From a virus, in the IMG/VR virus record IMGVR_UViG_3300028653_000022, positions 1 through 50,109 of that record: a stretch of 50,109 bases of DNA; one strand, given 5' to 3'. The notes under the pieces are model-generated. The model was not told the origin of the DNA. It made no database searches and saw only the letters and a program-made list of their open reading frames with translations. Both the position numbers and the translations under genes were made by a program. This document shows positions 16,554-22,918 of the stretch, piece after piece; position 1 is the stretch's first letter; each line of letters opens with the position of its first letter.

Positions 16554-17670
16554 TCTTGTCCTCCTGTATGATCTCGAGATGTTTGTAGTATTCGACTGAG
16601 AAATTGATAAGCTTAAGCATTATGTTATATGCCCATTCGTCGGAAGATAGCGGAATGGTATTCATTCCGACTTCGAAGGCGTGCATGATAGGCGGAGTCT
16701 CGCCTGGAGCGAGCGTTTTGTAGAGCTTCGAAGATTCTTGAAGCATGACGAAGCGATTCTCTCGGTCTTTCGTTCGAGTCGAAATATGAACGATATATAA
16801 CATCTGAATCGCATAACCGAGAGAGATGAGATTCGTTTGAAGATCGAAGATGAAGGCTGGAATGCGTATCGCACCTTCGCTCTCCTCCTTATTTTGCTGA
16901 ACTTGTCTCGGAAGGAAAGTATGGATATAGCTTCCGTCTTCGAGCTTTCTCGAACTCGGTGCTCGAAGTAGCGGGTCTTCCGTAAGCCATCCGCAACAGT
17001 CGACGCCGAGATATACTCGCTTAGACGACGATTCACCGCACAAGACTTCGGCGATTCCGAGCATGACGTTCGCTACGCAGCCGGCTTGAGAGATGTAAAG
17101 ATGAATCTCAGGGAAGAGAGCGTGAAGGATGTCGTTATACGCGATGTCGCGTGAGCCTCCATATTCGAGATAAGGCAGATAGAAATAGAGCTGATCGTAT
17201 CTAAAGGGCGATTTTTCATCGTACCACGACTTATCCGCGGTGACTGAGATTGCTATTTTGTATTCTGAGAGTTTTTCCCAATCGATATCTAGTTCCTTAA
17301 TCGCTTTCATCTGATCCGGAGACGAATCGGCTACAACGATGATGTCTGGATGGCGATCGTAAACAAGGAGATTGCCTACGCACGTGGGCCCACACATGAG
17401 AAGCATTTTCGGATCGTCGTCAGGAAGGTCGCAAGCGATCTTCATAGCTGACGGCCCTGAGCCGAGGACGACGAGAGACTCGCGACCAGAGAATATCTCG
17501 GCTAAGGCTCTGACATCTTGAGGATGCGGGATGGTTTTGATTAACGATTGAATGTTATCGAACCAGGAAGGGATGAAGTGTTTTAGCGCGTTGTTCGACA
17601 CGTCTAGGCCTTTCTCATTCCAGAGAGCAATCTGATTAGACTCTTCCTCGGTTAGCTTTCCATCATACAT
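16522..17670 (-). CDS. DUF115/MptE-like protein
   Basis: A 382-residue protein starting MYDGKLTEEE, with AAGGAG six bases upstream (longer starts would run into the CRISPR repeat). The Rossmann-like segment SLVVLGSGPSAM (about residues 65-76), the PDIIVVADSS segment (108-117) and a later QAGCVANVMLGIAEVL helix match the layout of DUF115 domains. Those are found in motility-associated (Maf) glycosyltransferase-like proteins and in 6-hydroxymethylpterin pyrophosphokinase MptE. The substrate in a phage is unknown; a role in sugar or nucleotide transfer is plausible. The ribosome site directly abuts the 3' end of the solitary CRISPR repeat, so its expression may be tied to that element. Confidence 0.6.
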   Translation of the reverse strand: MYDGKLTEEESNQIALWNEKGLDVSNNALKHFIPSWFDNIQSLIKTIPHPQDVRALAEIFSGRESLVVLGSGPSAMKIACDLPDDDPKMLLMCGPTCVGNLLVYDRHPDIIVVADSSPDQMKAIKELDIDWEKLSEYKIAISVTADKSWYDEKSPFRYDQLYFYLPYLEYGGSRDIAYNDILHALFPEIHLYISQAGCVANVMLGIAEVLCGESSSKRVYLGVDCCGWLTEDPLLRAPSSRKLEDGSYIHTFLPRQVQQNKEESEGAIRIPAFIFDLQTNLISLGYAIQMLYIVHISTRTKDRENRFVMLQESSKLYKTLAPGETPPIMHAFEVGMNTIPLSSDEWAYNIMLKLINFSVEYYKHLEIIQEDKNGKEEDDLES

Positions 17671-17681
17671 AGACTCTCCTT

Positions 17682-17713
17682 GTTTCAATCCACGCGCCCG
17701 CGAAGGGCGCGAC
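17682..17713 (-). CRISPR. Solitary type I-C CRISPR repeat (single unit, no array)
   Basis: On the minus strand these 32 bases begin GTCGC, form a 7-bp stem (CGCGCCC / GGGCGCG) around a TTCGC loop, and end in the invariant GTGGATTGAAAC of type I-C repeats, whose last 11 bases form the crRNA 5' handle. Length, stem and both conserved ends match canonical I-C repeats. There is no second repeat 60-75 bases away on either side and no cas operon in the window. The unit begins seven to eight bases after a U-tract terminator-like hairpin, and its last base is next to the AAGGAG of the DUF115-like gene. Solitary repeats of this kind in phages are known as Racr elements, RNA anti-CRISPRs that sequester Cas proteins. 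Confidence 0.88.
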
Positions 17714-17719
17714 AAGGAA

Positions 17720-17792
17720 CTAAAAATGAAGCGAGCCCGAAGGTTTCAAGAATTGGCGACGCCATAGCTTGAAAGCTCAACTGACTCGCTTC
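17720..17792 (-). ncRNA. Structured small RNA / complex terminator hairpin upstream of the CRISPR repeat
   Basis: Minus-strand bases 17792-17728 fold into three nested helices: GAAGCGAG with CTCGCTTC (8 bp), TTTCAAG with CTTGAAA (7 bp), and TGGC/GCCA around a GTC loop. ATTTTT follows directly. With the promoter at 17842-17813 this defines a short transcript of about 85 nt. It may be an ordinary intrinsic terminator with an unusually elaborate stem, or a true small RNA whose leaky terminator lets some transcripts reach the CRISPR repeat and the DUF115-like gene. Confidence 0.6.
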
Positions 17793-17812
17793 GGACGTGA
17801 ATGGCTAGATTC

Positions 17813-17842
17813 AGTATAGACGATGAATCATTCCGGTGTCAA
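17813..17842 (-). promoter_or_regulatory. Near-consensus sigma-70 promoter for the small RNA / CRISPR-repeat unit
   Basis: On the minus strand TTGACA (17842-17837), an 18-base spacer and TATACT (17818-17813). It starts about 15 bases after the stop codon of the preceding gene, and the expected transcript begins near 17806. It is the best -35/-10 pair I found in the window, and its immediate downstream elements are non-coding. Confidence 0.65.
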
Positions 17843-17855
17843 GTTTTGTCTGAAA

Positions 17856-18473
17856 TCAGCTCCTCATGGCTGAAGTCGTCGTTTTCACGCCCCTGGCTCC
17901 GGGAATGCCGAGGTCTTCGCTCTTTTTCGCTCGGGCTTGGGCATTGAGCCAGGAAGCGTTGACTTCGACGGCTTCTTGAGGAATGCGACCATCGAGAATG
18001 GCTGAGAGGAAGACTCCGAAGTCGACGACTTCTCCCGACCACAGCTCACGGAAGCTTAGGCCCTGAACCTCGGGGATGTAGGGCTTGGCAGCGATCGCAG
18101 CTGCTTTCTCGTCGTTTCCCTTCTCGAGGGCTTTCTCGATCTTTACTTCTTGCGCCTTTCGATGAAGCTCATCATAGCGCACTAGAGCGGTTCTGATGGA
18201 AGCTTCTCCTTGCTCGAGAATGTCGTCGACCTCTTTCGGAAGCTTCTTCGCCGCGTCGTACGCGGCCTTGGCTTCGTCGATCTTGGGCTTGGTGAGAGCT
18301 TTCAGCTCTTTGCGAAGGTAAGCAAAATCCTTGACGGCGACTCCAGCTTCTTCGAACTGCTCCGCGGTCTTGACGATCGGATTCTGCCACTTCGTAAGCA
18401 GAGCTATCGCGCGCTTCTTGAGAGAGACGATTTCCAGGTTCTTCTCGACGGTTATGACTTCTTTCTTTGCCAT
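17856..18473 (-). CDS. Uncharacterised coiled-coil phage protein (205 aa)
   Basis: An N-terminal two-thirds rich in Lys/Glu/Ala heptads forms a long coiled coil. It is followed by a small domain (LSFRELWSGEVVDFGVFLSAI, then VEVNASWLNAQARA and LGIPGARGVK). This two-part layout is one I recognise from common phage proteins of unknown function in early/replication blocks. The start has AAGGAG upstream. Last gene before the promoter of the CRISPR-repeat unit. Confidence 0.65.
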   Translation of the reverse strand: MAKKEVITVEKNLEIVSLKKRAIALLTKWQNPIVKTAEQFEEAGVAVKDFAYLRKELKALTKPKIDEAKAAYDAAKKLPKEVDDILEQGEASIRTALVRYDELHRKAQEVKIEKALEKGNDEKAAAIAAKPYIPEVQGLSFRELWSGEVVDFGVFLSAILDGRIPQEAVEVNASWLNAQARAKKSEDLGIPGARGVKTTTSAMRS

Positions 18474-18477
18474 GAGA

Positions 18478-18729
18478 TTAGCTCCTTCGCATATAGCGTT
18501 TGGTTTTAGCCGGTACGTATTCGGCTAGTCGAAACTTAGAAATAAGCTCGACTAAATTATGATCGTATCCGAGGATTGTCACGTACAGCTTGTCCTCAGA
18601 TACGATCGTTAAGGCTCCGAGTTTCTCGAGCCTATCGCGCACCTCTTCCGAAGTCGCCCCATCGACTTGTCCGACAAGCGTACGCTTCTCATGAAGCAAT
18701 GGGGCGATTGAATAGACTGCTACTGTCAT
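18478..18729 (-). CDS. Hypothetical 83-aa protein
   Basis: Starts MTVAVYSIAPLLHEKRTLVG; ferredoxin-like alternation of strands and helices, basic C-terminus (KTKRYMRRS). The ribosome site is weak. It lies four bases before the coiled-coil gene and six after the DUF932 gene. No family recognised. Confidence 0.5.
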   Translation of the reverse strand: MTVAVYSIAPLLHEKRTLVGQVDGATSEEVRDRLEKLGALTIVSEDKLYVTILGYDHNLVELISKFRLAEYVPAKTKRYMRRS

Positions 18730-18735
18730 TTTGTT

Positions 18736-19707
18736 TTACGCGGTTACTCCGCAGACCTTCTCGATAGCTTTGAGGAAGCTATCCTGAATCGTGCCTCCGT
18801 TCATGAGATTGACGAAGCGATTCTCCTTCCAGTTTTCCATCTTGCGACTCGGCTCTGCGTGGCTATCGAAAGCCGCCGCAGCTTGAGCGATGCACCAGGC
18901 CGTTCCGCGGTAGGGCTTAAGATCGTCGACGATGGTCGCGTTGGCGAACTGCTGAAGAACCTTGAGCCGATTCGTCGTCTCGCGAGGAGCCGCGTCCTCT
19001 TTCTCCGGCCAGACCTCGTTGATGATGTCGAGGTAGGTCGGGCGATCGATCTTCGTGCTGACGAGCGAGGCTGCGGCCATCGCCAGGCGATCGGTGTACT
19101 TTTCCGAAAGCCCAAGCACGTCGAAGGCGAGCTTTCTCTTCTCGTCGAGATTGCCTGTGTGCTTGTACGAGTACTTGTTCGCAGCTCCGGACATCGCCGC
19201 GTTCCAGGTATTCTGACAAACGACTCGAGTCGACGTGAAAGTAACGCTTGAGGAAGTTTGACCATCATGCCAGACTGAAATGAGAAGGTATGGCTTGAAA
19301 GAATCGTTGAGAATGAGGACTTCCGGAGTGTGAGCGAGGAGGAAGACGAGCTTCCCACCGAAGAGACAGCCGACCGACTCGAACGTGACGTCCTTCTCGA
19401 GAAGCTGCTCTGCCCAGTCGAAGCCGTCGATGTTCTGATCGATCTGATACCGATCGGAGCATAGGCCAAGAGGGCGATTGTCTACGTCGCGAGTGAGGAC
19501 GAATTGCTTGTCGTAGAGAAGCGGATTTCCATCCTGATCGGGAAAGTACACCGGGCGCTTGACGACGAGAAAGTTGCAATACGCTGCGACGATCGCGTCG
19601 ATTTTCGTAAGCTTGCGATCTACGACGTTTCCGAGGCCGTGCCAAGCAGGCAGGTTGAAAAGCATGAGAGCGTTCTTCCCGTTGATCTGGTCGATGTTAG
19701 CGGACAT
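18736..19707 (-). CDS. DUF932 phage/plasmid protein
   Basis: A 323-residue protein with the family hallmarks: PAWHGLGNVV near the N-terminus, then TSTRVVCQNTWNAAMSGA in the middle, and a helical C-terminal half. DUF932 proteins are widespread on phages and plasmids; their role is unresolved but they are often near recombination or single-strand-binding genes. It overlaps the end of the GP88 gene by 11 bases. Confidence 0.8.
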   Translation of the reverse strand: MSANIDQINGKNALMLFNLPAWHGLGNVVDRKLTKIDAIVAAYCNFLVVKRPVYFPDQDGNPLLYDKQFVLTRDVDNRPLGLCSDRYQIDQNIDGFDWAEQLLEKDVTFESVGCLFGGKLVFLLAHTPEVLILNDSFKPYLLISVWHDGQTSSSVTFTSTRVVCQNTWNAAMSGAANKYSYKHTGNLDEKRKLAFDVLGLSEKYTDRLAMAAASLVSTKIDRPTYLDIINEVWPEKEDAAPRETTNRLKVLQQFANATIVDDLKPYRGTAWCIAQAAAAFDSHAEPSRKMENWKENRFVNLMNGGTIQDSFLKAIEKVCGVTA

Positions 19708-20329
19708 AGGTAGACTCCTTCTTGGAATGCTTATCCTCTCGTACGAGAGGATTGGTCACTGAGCCGTGAATGTGAAAAGCTACGCTTTCTCCAGCATGAA
19801 GATACCAGCACTTATGACCGCACGAGACGCACTTTCCTGGGCAGATGTAGGTTTCATAAGCGAGCTGATACTTACGAAGAATGAAAGCGTTCGGCCGATC
19901 GAGCTTCTGGTCGAAGAATGAAGCATCGATTTCGTGAGACTTGACTATGACGAGGTTCTCTTGAGGAGAAATGGCCTTGGTCTTCGTAAAATCGAGAAAG
20001 CGAATGTAAGGGAAAAGCCGAGCGAGATAGATCATCATGTCGAGATAGCGAGCGTCGGGAATGTCCCCTCCAATGTGGTAGCGGAAGTACTGAGGATGCT
20101 TTTTTCTTAAGAAGGCTTCAAGCTCGGTGAAGAACTGACCGGGATCGTTTTTCCAAAGCTCGAAGTTCTCATGCCATGCGATCTTGGTTTGCTTGTAAGC
20201 TTGATACAATCCTTGAGCGTAACAATAGACAGCGCATGAGATCCCTACTGGACATGAAATGACCGGAGGAAGCGAGATGTTTGGGCAGCGTCCGATCTTG
20301 CGATTGCCTGGAGAAATGTGGAGCTTCAT
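19697..20329 (-). CDS. GP88-family phage protein (Cys-rich, radical-SAM-like)
   Basis: A 210-residue protein starting MKLHISPGNRKIG at the ATG overlapping the previous stop (ATGA). Cysteines 15, 26, 32 and 36 in a CPNISLPP..SCPVGISCAVYC context, FRYHIGGDI, a FTKTKA strand, and a C-terminal CPGKCVSCGHKC cluster (163-174) are the features I associate with the mycobacteriophage gene-product-88 family. The cluster and barrel-like strand pattern suggest an Fe-S enzyme related to radical SAM proteins; the reaction is unknown. Confidence 0.7.
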   Translation of the reverse strand: MKLHISPGNRKIGRCPNISLPPVISCPVGISCAVYCYAQGLYQAYKQTKIAWHENFELWKNDPGQFFTELEAFLRKKHPQYFRYHIGGDIPDARYLDMMIYLARLFPYIRFLDFTKTKAISPQENLVIVKSHEIDASFFDQKLDRPNAFILRKYQLAYETYICPGKCVSCGHKCWYLHAGESVAFHIHGSVTNPLVREDKHSKKESTYVR

Positions 20330-20748
20330 AGGTCTTGTCCTAGATATCTTCGAGTGATAGCGAGAAGCTCGGCTTTTCTCATGCTCTCGGCAGAAAGCCA
20401 CATATTCTGCCCGCCTTGATAATCTCCGAGCTTGGAGATTGTACGGATGCAGAAGCCGAGATTGCAATACAACTCGAGACTTCCAAAGAGGTGAAAGCCC
20501 TTATTCACCTTCTCGTCGAAGGCTTGAAGATGAATGTCTCCTGAGACGGCGCTTCCGCCTGCGTTGAACCAGACGTTATAGCCGAGCGGATATTCGAGAA
20601 CATCGAGCTTCTTGGCTATCTCTCGAAAGTAAGACTTCGAGACTAGCTTCCAATTCTCCTTGACAGCCCAGGCGTACTCGCTCCCAGGATTATAGCCTTT
20701 GACTAGAGCGAGAAGGAATGCGTCTTCACGAGTGGATGGAGTTTGCAT
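20326..20748 (-). CDS. Hypothetical 140-aa protein
   Basis: Starts MQTPSTREDAFLLALVKGYN with AAAGGAG upstream and a TAATG overlap with the preceding gene. It contains Trp- and Tyr-rich strands (YPLGYNVWFNAGGSAVSGDIH) suggestive of a beta-rich domain. Function unknown; coupled to the GP88-family gene by ATGA. Confidence 0.6.
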   Translation of the reverse strand: MQTPSTREDAFLLALVKGYNPGSEYAWAVKENWKLVSKSYFREIAKKLDVLEYPLGYNVWFNAGGSAVSGDIHLQAFDEKVNKGFHLFGSLELYCNLGFCIRTISKLGDYQGGQNMWLSAESMRKAELLAITRRYLGQDL

Positions 20749-21077
20749 TAGTCCTCTCCTTTAATCTCTTTGTACGTTATCTCGAGAGCTTCGAGATCGA
20801 CGGTATAGAGATACTTGGTATCTCCGTAAAGCTCTGGAGTGCATGGCTCGAACTCGGATGCTTGCCATCTGTTGAAGTCGTAGGTATAATCCGGCCTGTT
20901 GTTAATTATGAGCCATCCGATGCTTTGGCTCGCGTTGTTTCGATAGGTTTTGTCGCGAACCTTATCGAGAAAGGCGTTGAGAATGGGAAGCATAGCTTCT
21001 GGATACCCATCCCAATGGTGACAGAGCCATAGCGATTCGTACTTGTCCTTTACGACCACCTGACAACGAGTAGACAT
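20748..21077 (-). CDS. Uncharacterised phage/bacterial small protein (RCQVVVKD..HHWDGYP type)
   Basis: A 109-residue protein starting MSTRCQVVVKD with AAGGAG upstream. The N-terminal strand, then LWLCHHWDGYPEAMLPIL, belongs to a family I recognise as widespread in phages and bacterial genomes with no assigned function. Single domain, probably cytosolic. Confidence 0.65.
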   Translation of the reverse strand: MSTRCQVVVKDKYESLWLCHHWDGYPEAMLPILNAFLDKVRDKTYRNNASQSIGWLIINNRPDYTYDFNRWQASEFEPCTPELYGDTKYLYTVDLEALEITYKEIKGED

Positions 21078-21130
21078 GATGGAACTCCTTAAAACTTTGG
21101 AATGACATGCGATCTACGGCTAAGATCGAA

Positions 21131-21172
21131 TAGCGCCGGAGGGCAGTGACGCCCTCCCCTACGTTCGGCGCT
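21131..21172 (-). other. Minihelix-like structured element
   Basis: On the minus strand an outer 6-bp stem (AGCGCC with GGCGCT) encloses a 9-base linker and a perfect 7-bp hairpin (GGAGGGC / GCCCTCC, six-base loop). The hairpin stacks directly on the 3' side of the outer stem, and the element ends in an unpaired A. The topology equals an acceptor stem plus T-arm, as at 21916-21955, and both elements share TAACTA(A/G)GCGC at the 5' side. No U-tract follows, so it is not a standard terminator. Confidence 0.5.
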
Positions 21173-21175
21173 TAG

Positions 21176-21511
21176 TTACTTAGAACTTGACCGTATTGTT
21201 AGTAGCCATCTTTCCATTCCCCTTTCCCGGGCAATCCGGTCGTCAGCCTCTCGTTCGGAGCCCTCGCGCAATTCGGCTATCGTGTAGTCGCGCTCGAATG
21301 CTCCGCCCTCGTCTTTTATCGCGAAGTCCACTTTTTCCCTAGCGATAGCCATGAGCCAGAACGGGTCCTGGCCTGCCCGGAGAACTTGAACCATGAGCGC
21401 TTGCAAGTGATTAGGACCATCGCCTATATTGCACGGCGCGAAATTGTGCTCCTTGAGCCAACGCCTAAGCGCAACCCTCTCAGCAGCCTCGTGCCTCCTT
21501 GAATAGCTCAT
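21176..21511 (-). CDS. Hypothetical 111-aa protein with divergent composition
   Basis: Starts MSYSRRHEAAERVALRRWL at the ATG overlapping the preceding stop (ATGA). Helical and rich in Arg/Glu, with an REGSEREADDRIARERG C-terminal region. Codon use resembles the GC-rich genes of the polymerase cassette more than its neighbours. No family recognised; possible accessory gene. Confidence 0.55.
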   Translation of the reverse strand: MSYSRRHEAAERVALRRWLKEHNFAPCNIGDGPNHLQALMVQVLRAGQDPFWLMAIAREKVDFAIKDEGGAFERDYTIAELREGSEREADDRIARERGMERWLLTIRSSSK

Positions 21512-21699
21512 AAGTCTACCATTTCGTAAAAAGACCACCAGCGTTTGCCGATGACGTAGCCTATGTGAACGGTTGAGCCGTCTTTTCGATCGACGTAGAC
21601 TTTATCTGCGTGGCTATAGCCAAGTTCAGCTAGGAGTTCCTTTCTTGGATGCTTTCCGGGTATCCGGACGGTCTCGCCGTATTCGTTTCGGGCTAGCAT
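21508..21699 (-). CDS. Hypothetical 63-aa protein
   Basis: MLARNEYGETVRIPGKHPRK at the start; a small beta-rich protein (KVYVDRKDGSTVHIGYVIGK). Start overlaps the stop of the 57-aa gene (TAATG) and its stop overlaps the next ATG. Function unknown. Confidence 0.55.
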   Translation of the reverse strand: MLARNEYGETVRIPGKHPRKELLAELGYSHADKVYVDRKDGSTVHIGYVIGKRWWSFYEMVDL

Positions 21700-21872
21700 T
21701 ATCTTGCCTCGGAGTAGATAGCATCGAGACGACGAAGCTCTCGAGCTTCCGAAGAAACAAGGTATAAGGTTTTTGATTTACGAATGGCGAAAGCCGAAAC
21801 TCGATTGCGAGAATCGCGCTTTTCGAGAGCTTCGCGGAATCGTTCGCACGCTTCGATGAGTTGAGAATCCAT
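21699..21872 (-). CDS. Small 57-aa protein
   Basis: An unbroken frame from the ATG at 21872, with AAGGAG eight bases upstream: MDSQLIEACERFREALEKRD at the start, a strand-like VSAFAIRKSKTLYLVSS in the middle, and a Ser-Glu-Ala-Arg end. The stop overlaps the next start (TAATG). Short but well supported by ribosome site and coupling. Function unknown. Confidence 0.6.
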   Translation of the reverse strand: MDSQLIEACERFREALEKRDSRNRVSAFAIRKSKTLYLVSSEARELRRLDAIYSEAR

Positions 21873-21915
21873 AGACTATCTCCTTAACTATGCAATAGAG
21901 CTTCATACGAAGCTA

Positions 21916-21955
21916 TAGGCGCCGCCGGAGTTGAACCGGCGAGCGGTAAGCGCCT
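21916..21955 (-). other. tRNA-like minihelix (acceptor stem plus T-arm, no D or anticodon arm)
   Basis: Minus-strand bases read AGGCGCT, eight linker bases starting TA (as at tRNA positions 8-9), a T-arm GCCGG-TTCAACT-CCGGC with 5-bp stem and 7-base loop, then GGCGCCT pairing with the first seven bases, and a discriminator-like A. CCA is not encoded. This is the top half of a tRNA without the other arms. It lies between the ssb gene and the 57-aa gene. It could be a degenerate tRNA, a minihelix RNA recognised by tRNA enzymes, or an RNA processing signal. Confidence 0.55.
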
Positions 21956-21971
21956 AGTTAGAGATTAGAGA

Positions 21972-22346
21972 TTAGAGCCCCGAATCGTGATCGCCCATCC
22001 ATTCGGCGTCGTTGTTCGCGGGGCGATTGTCTTTGGCTTTATCGAGCTTCTTGAGAATCGGCTTGAACTCGACGTGCTCGGCGATGATGTAGGCTTCGTA
22101 GGTCTTACCATCCGAGAAGAGGTAGCTCTCAAGATGTCCGACGATGCGCAAGCCGTTACCGGCATCGAGATGGGAGAGGCAGGCCTGGGCGAGCTTGCCA
22201 GGATTCACTCGGACCGAGAACTGGTTGTTGTCAGGACTCATTCCTGAGATATTGACTTTGAGAACGAAGCTGACAGTCCCGTTGAGAGAAAGAGTTGGAT
22301 CGTAAACGAGATAGCCTTCGATGAGAATGGAATTGAGGTTGTTCAT
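21972..22346 (-). CDS. ssb: Single-stranded DNA-binding protein (OB fold)
   Basis: A 124-residue protein starting MNNLNSILIEGYLVYDP with AAGGAG upstream. The first strand (LNSILIEGYLVYDPTLS), a central FVLKVNISG strand and VRVNPGKLAQ, GNGLRIVGHLESY segments match bacterial/phage SSB proteins. The C-terminal tail is acidic (AEWMGDHDSGL) but lacks the canonical DIPF tip that recruits host proteins. It should coat single strands for the split polymerase and the Sak4-like ATPase. Confidence 0.8.
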   Translation of the reverse strand: MNNLNSILIEGYLVYDPTLSLNGTVSFVLKVNISGMSPDNNQFSVRVNPGKLAQACLSHLDAGNGLRIVGHLESYLFSDGKTYEAYIIAEHVEFKPILKKLDKAKDNRPANNDAEWMGDHDSGL

Positions 22347-22373
22347 GGAAAGCTCCTTAGAGAATTGCAATAT

Positions 22374-22429
22374 CGGTTCTAGGAACCGTGAAGGTAGTCT
22401 TAAGGTTTGAGGATTAAACTTAAGACTAC
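22374..22429 (-). promoter_or_regulatory. Two strong hairpins in the ssb leader
   Basis: Between the 155-aa gene and ssb, an 11-bp perfect stem (GTAGTCTTAAG at 22394-22404 with CTTAAGACTAC at 22419-22429) is followed by a 6-bp stem with triloop (CGGTTC/GAACCG, 22374-22388). Neither is followed by a U-tract, so they look like leader or processing structures rather than terminators. Confidence 0.45.
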
Positions 22430-22450
22430 TACCATAGTTGCTAGAAAAGA

Positions 22451-22918
22451 TTAGTATTTCTCGACGCTATAGGCTTCAGCGCGCTCTTTACTAAGAGTAT
22501 CGAGACGCTGGTAGCATTGGCAAAGCCAAGAGAGAATGTGAGATTCGAAGGTCTTGGCATCGATTTCGATGCTTGAGGAGCCTTGGCTTTCACGATATTC
22601 AACTGTCGTGTGAGACTTTCCGCGGTCGTCGCAGGTTCCGTGAAGAATGACGCGGAACCACTTTGAAGTGAGCTGAGTGCTGATGGAGGTATAGTTTTTG
22701 GCTTCCCACTCTTCAAAGTTCCAGGTGAGCATGATAGTACCGAAGCGCCCAACGACTGACTTGAGCTTGGATTTGAGCGATTTAGCATAGGTCCATGTTT
22801 CAAGGAAGTCCTCAAGCTCACCGATGATTTGCTTGTTAGATTCGCGAGAGCTCCAGAAGGAGTTGTCAAGGCCTGCGAATGTGTCTTCTTGACTTAGCTT
22901 GAGATGAGCATAATTCAT
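22451..22918 (-). CDS. Hypothetical 155-aa protein
   Basis: Starts MNYAHLKLSQEDTFAGLDN with AAAGGAG upstream. Mixed alpha/beta: a helical N-terminal third, then strands (FGTIMLTWNFEEWEAKNYTS, WFRVILHGTC) and a helical C-terminus with Cys-x-Cys. No family recognised. It is preceded by a long structured non-coding stretch. Confidence 0.6.
   Translation of the reverse strand: MNYAHLKLSQEDTFAGLDNSFWSSRESNKQIIGELEDFLETWTYAKSLKSKLKSVVGRFGTIMLTWNFEEWEAKNYTSISTQLTSKWFRVILHGTCDDRGKSHTTVEYRESQGSSSIEIDAKTFESHILSWLCQCYQRLDTLSKERAEAYSVEKY

Noticed and set aside
17728-17792. A degenerate second CRISPR repeat, because CTTGAAAC occurs upstream of the intact repeat
   Set aside because: Only TTGAAAC matches; the spacing to the next repeat would be 29 bases and the sequence is fully explained by the nested stems.
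21916-21955. A complete tRNA gene or an attP site derived from a tRNA 3' end
   Set aside because: The D and anticodon arms are absent and the 5' acceptor strand is present right next to the T-arm. No integrase gene exists in the window.
21131-21955. Integron-type attC sites bounding a gene cassette
   Set aside because: The required GTTRRRY and RYYYAAC core boxes are not present at the element edges, and there is no integron integrase.
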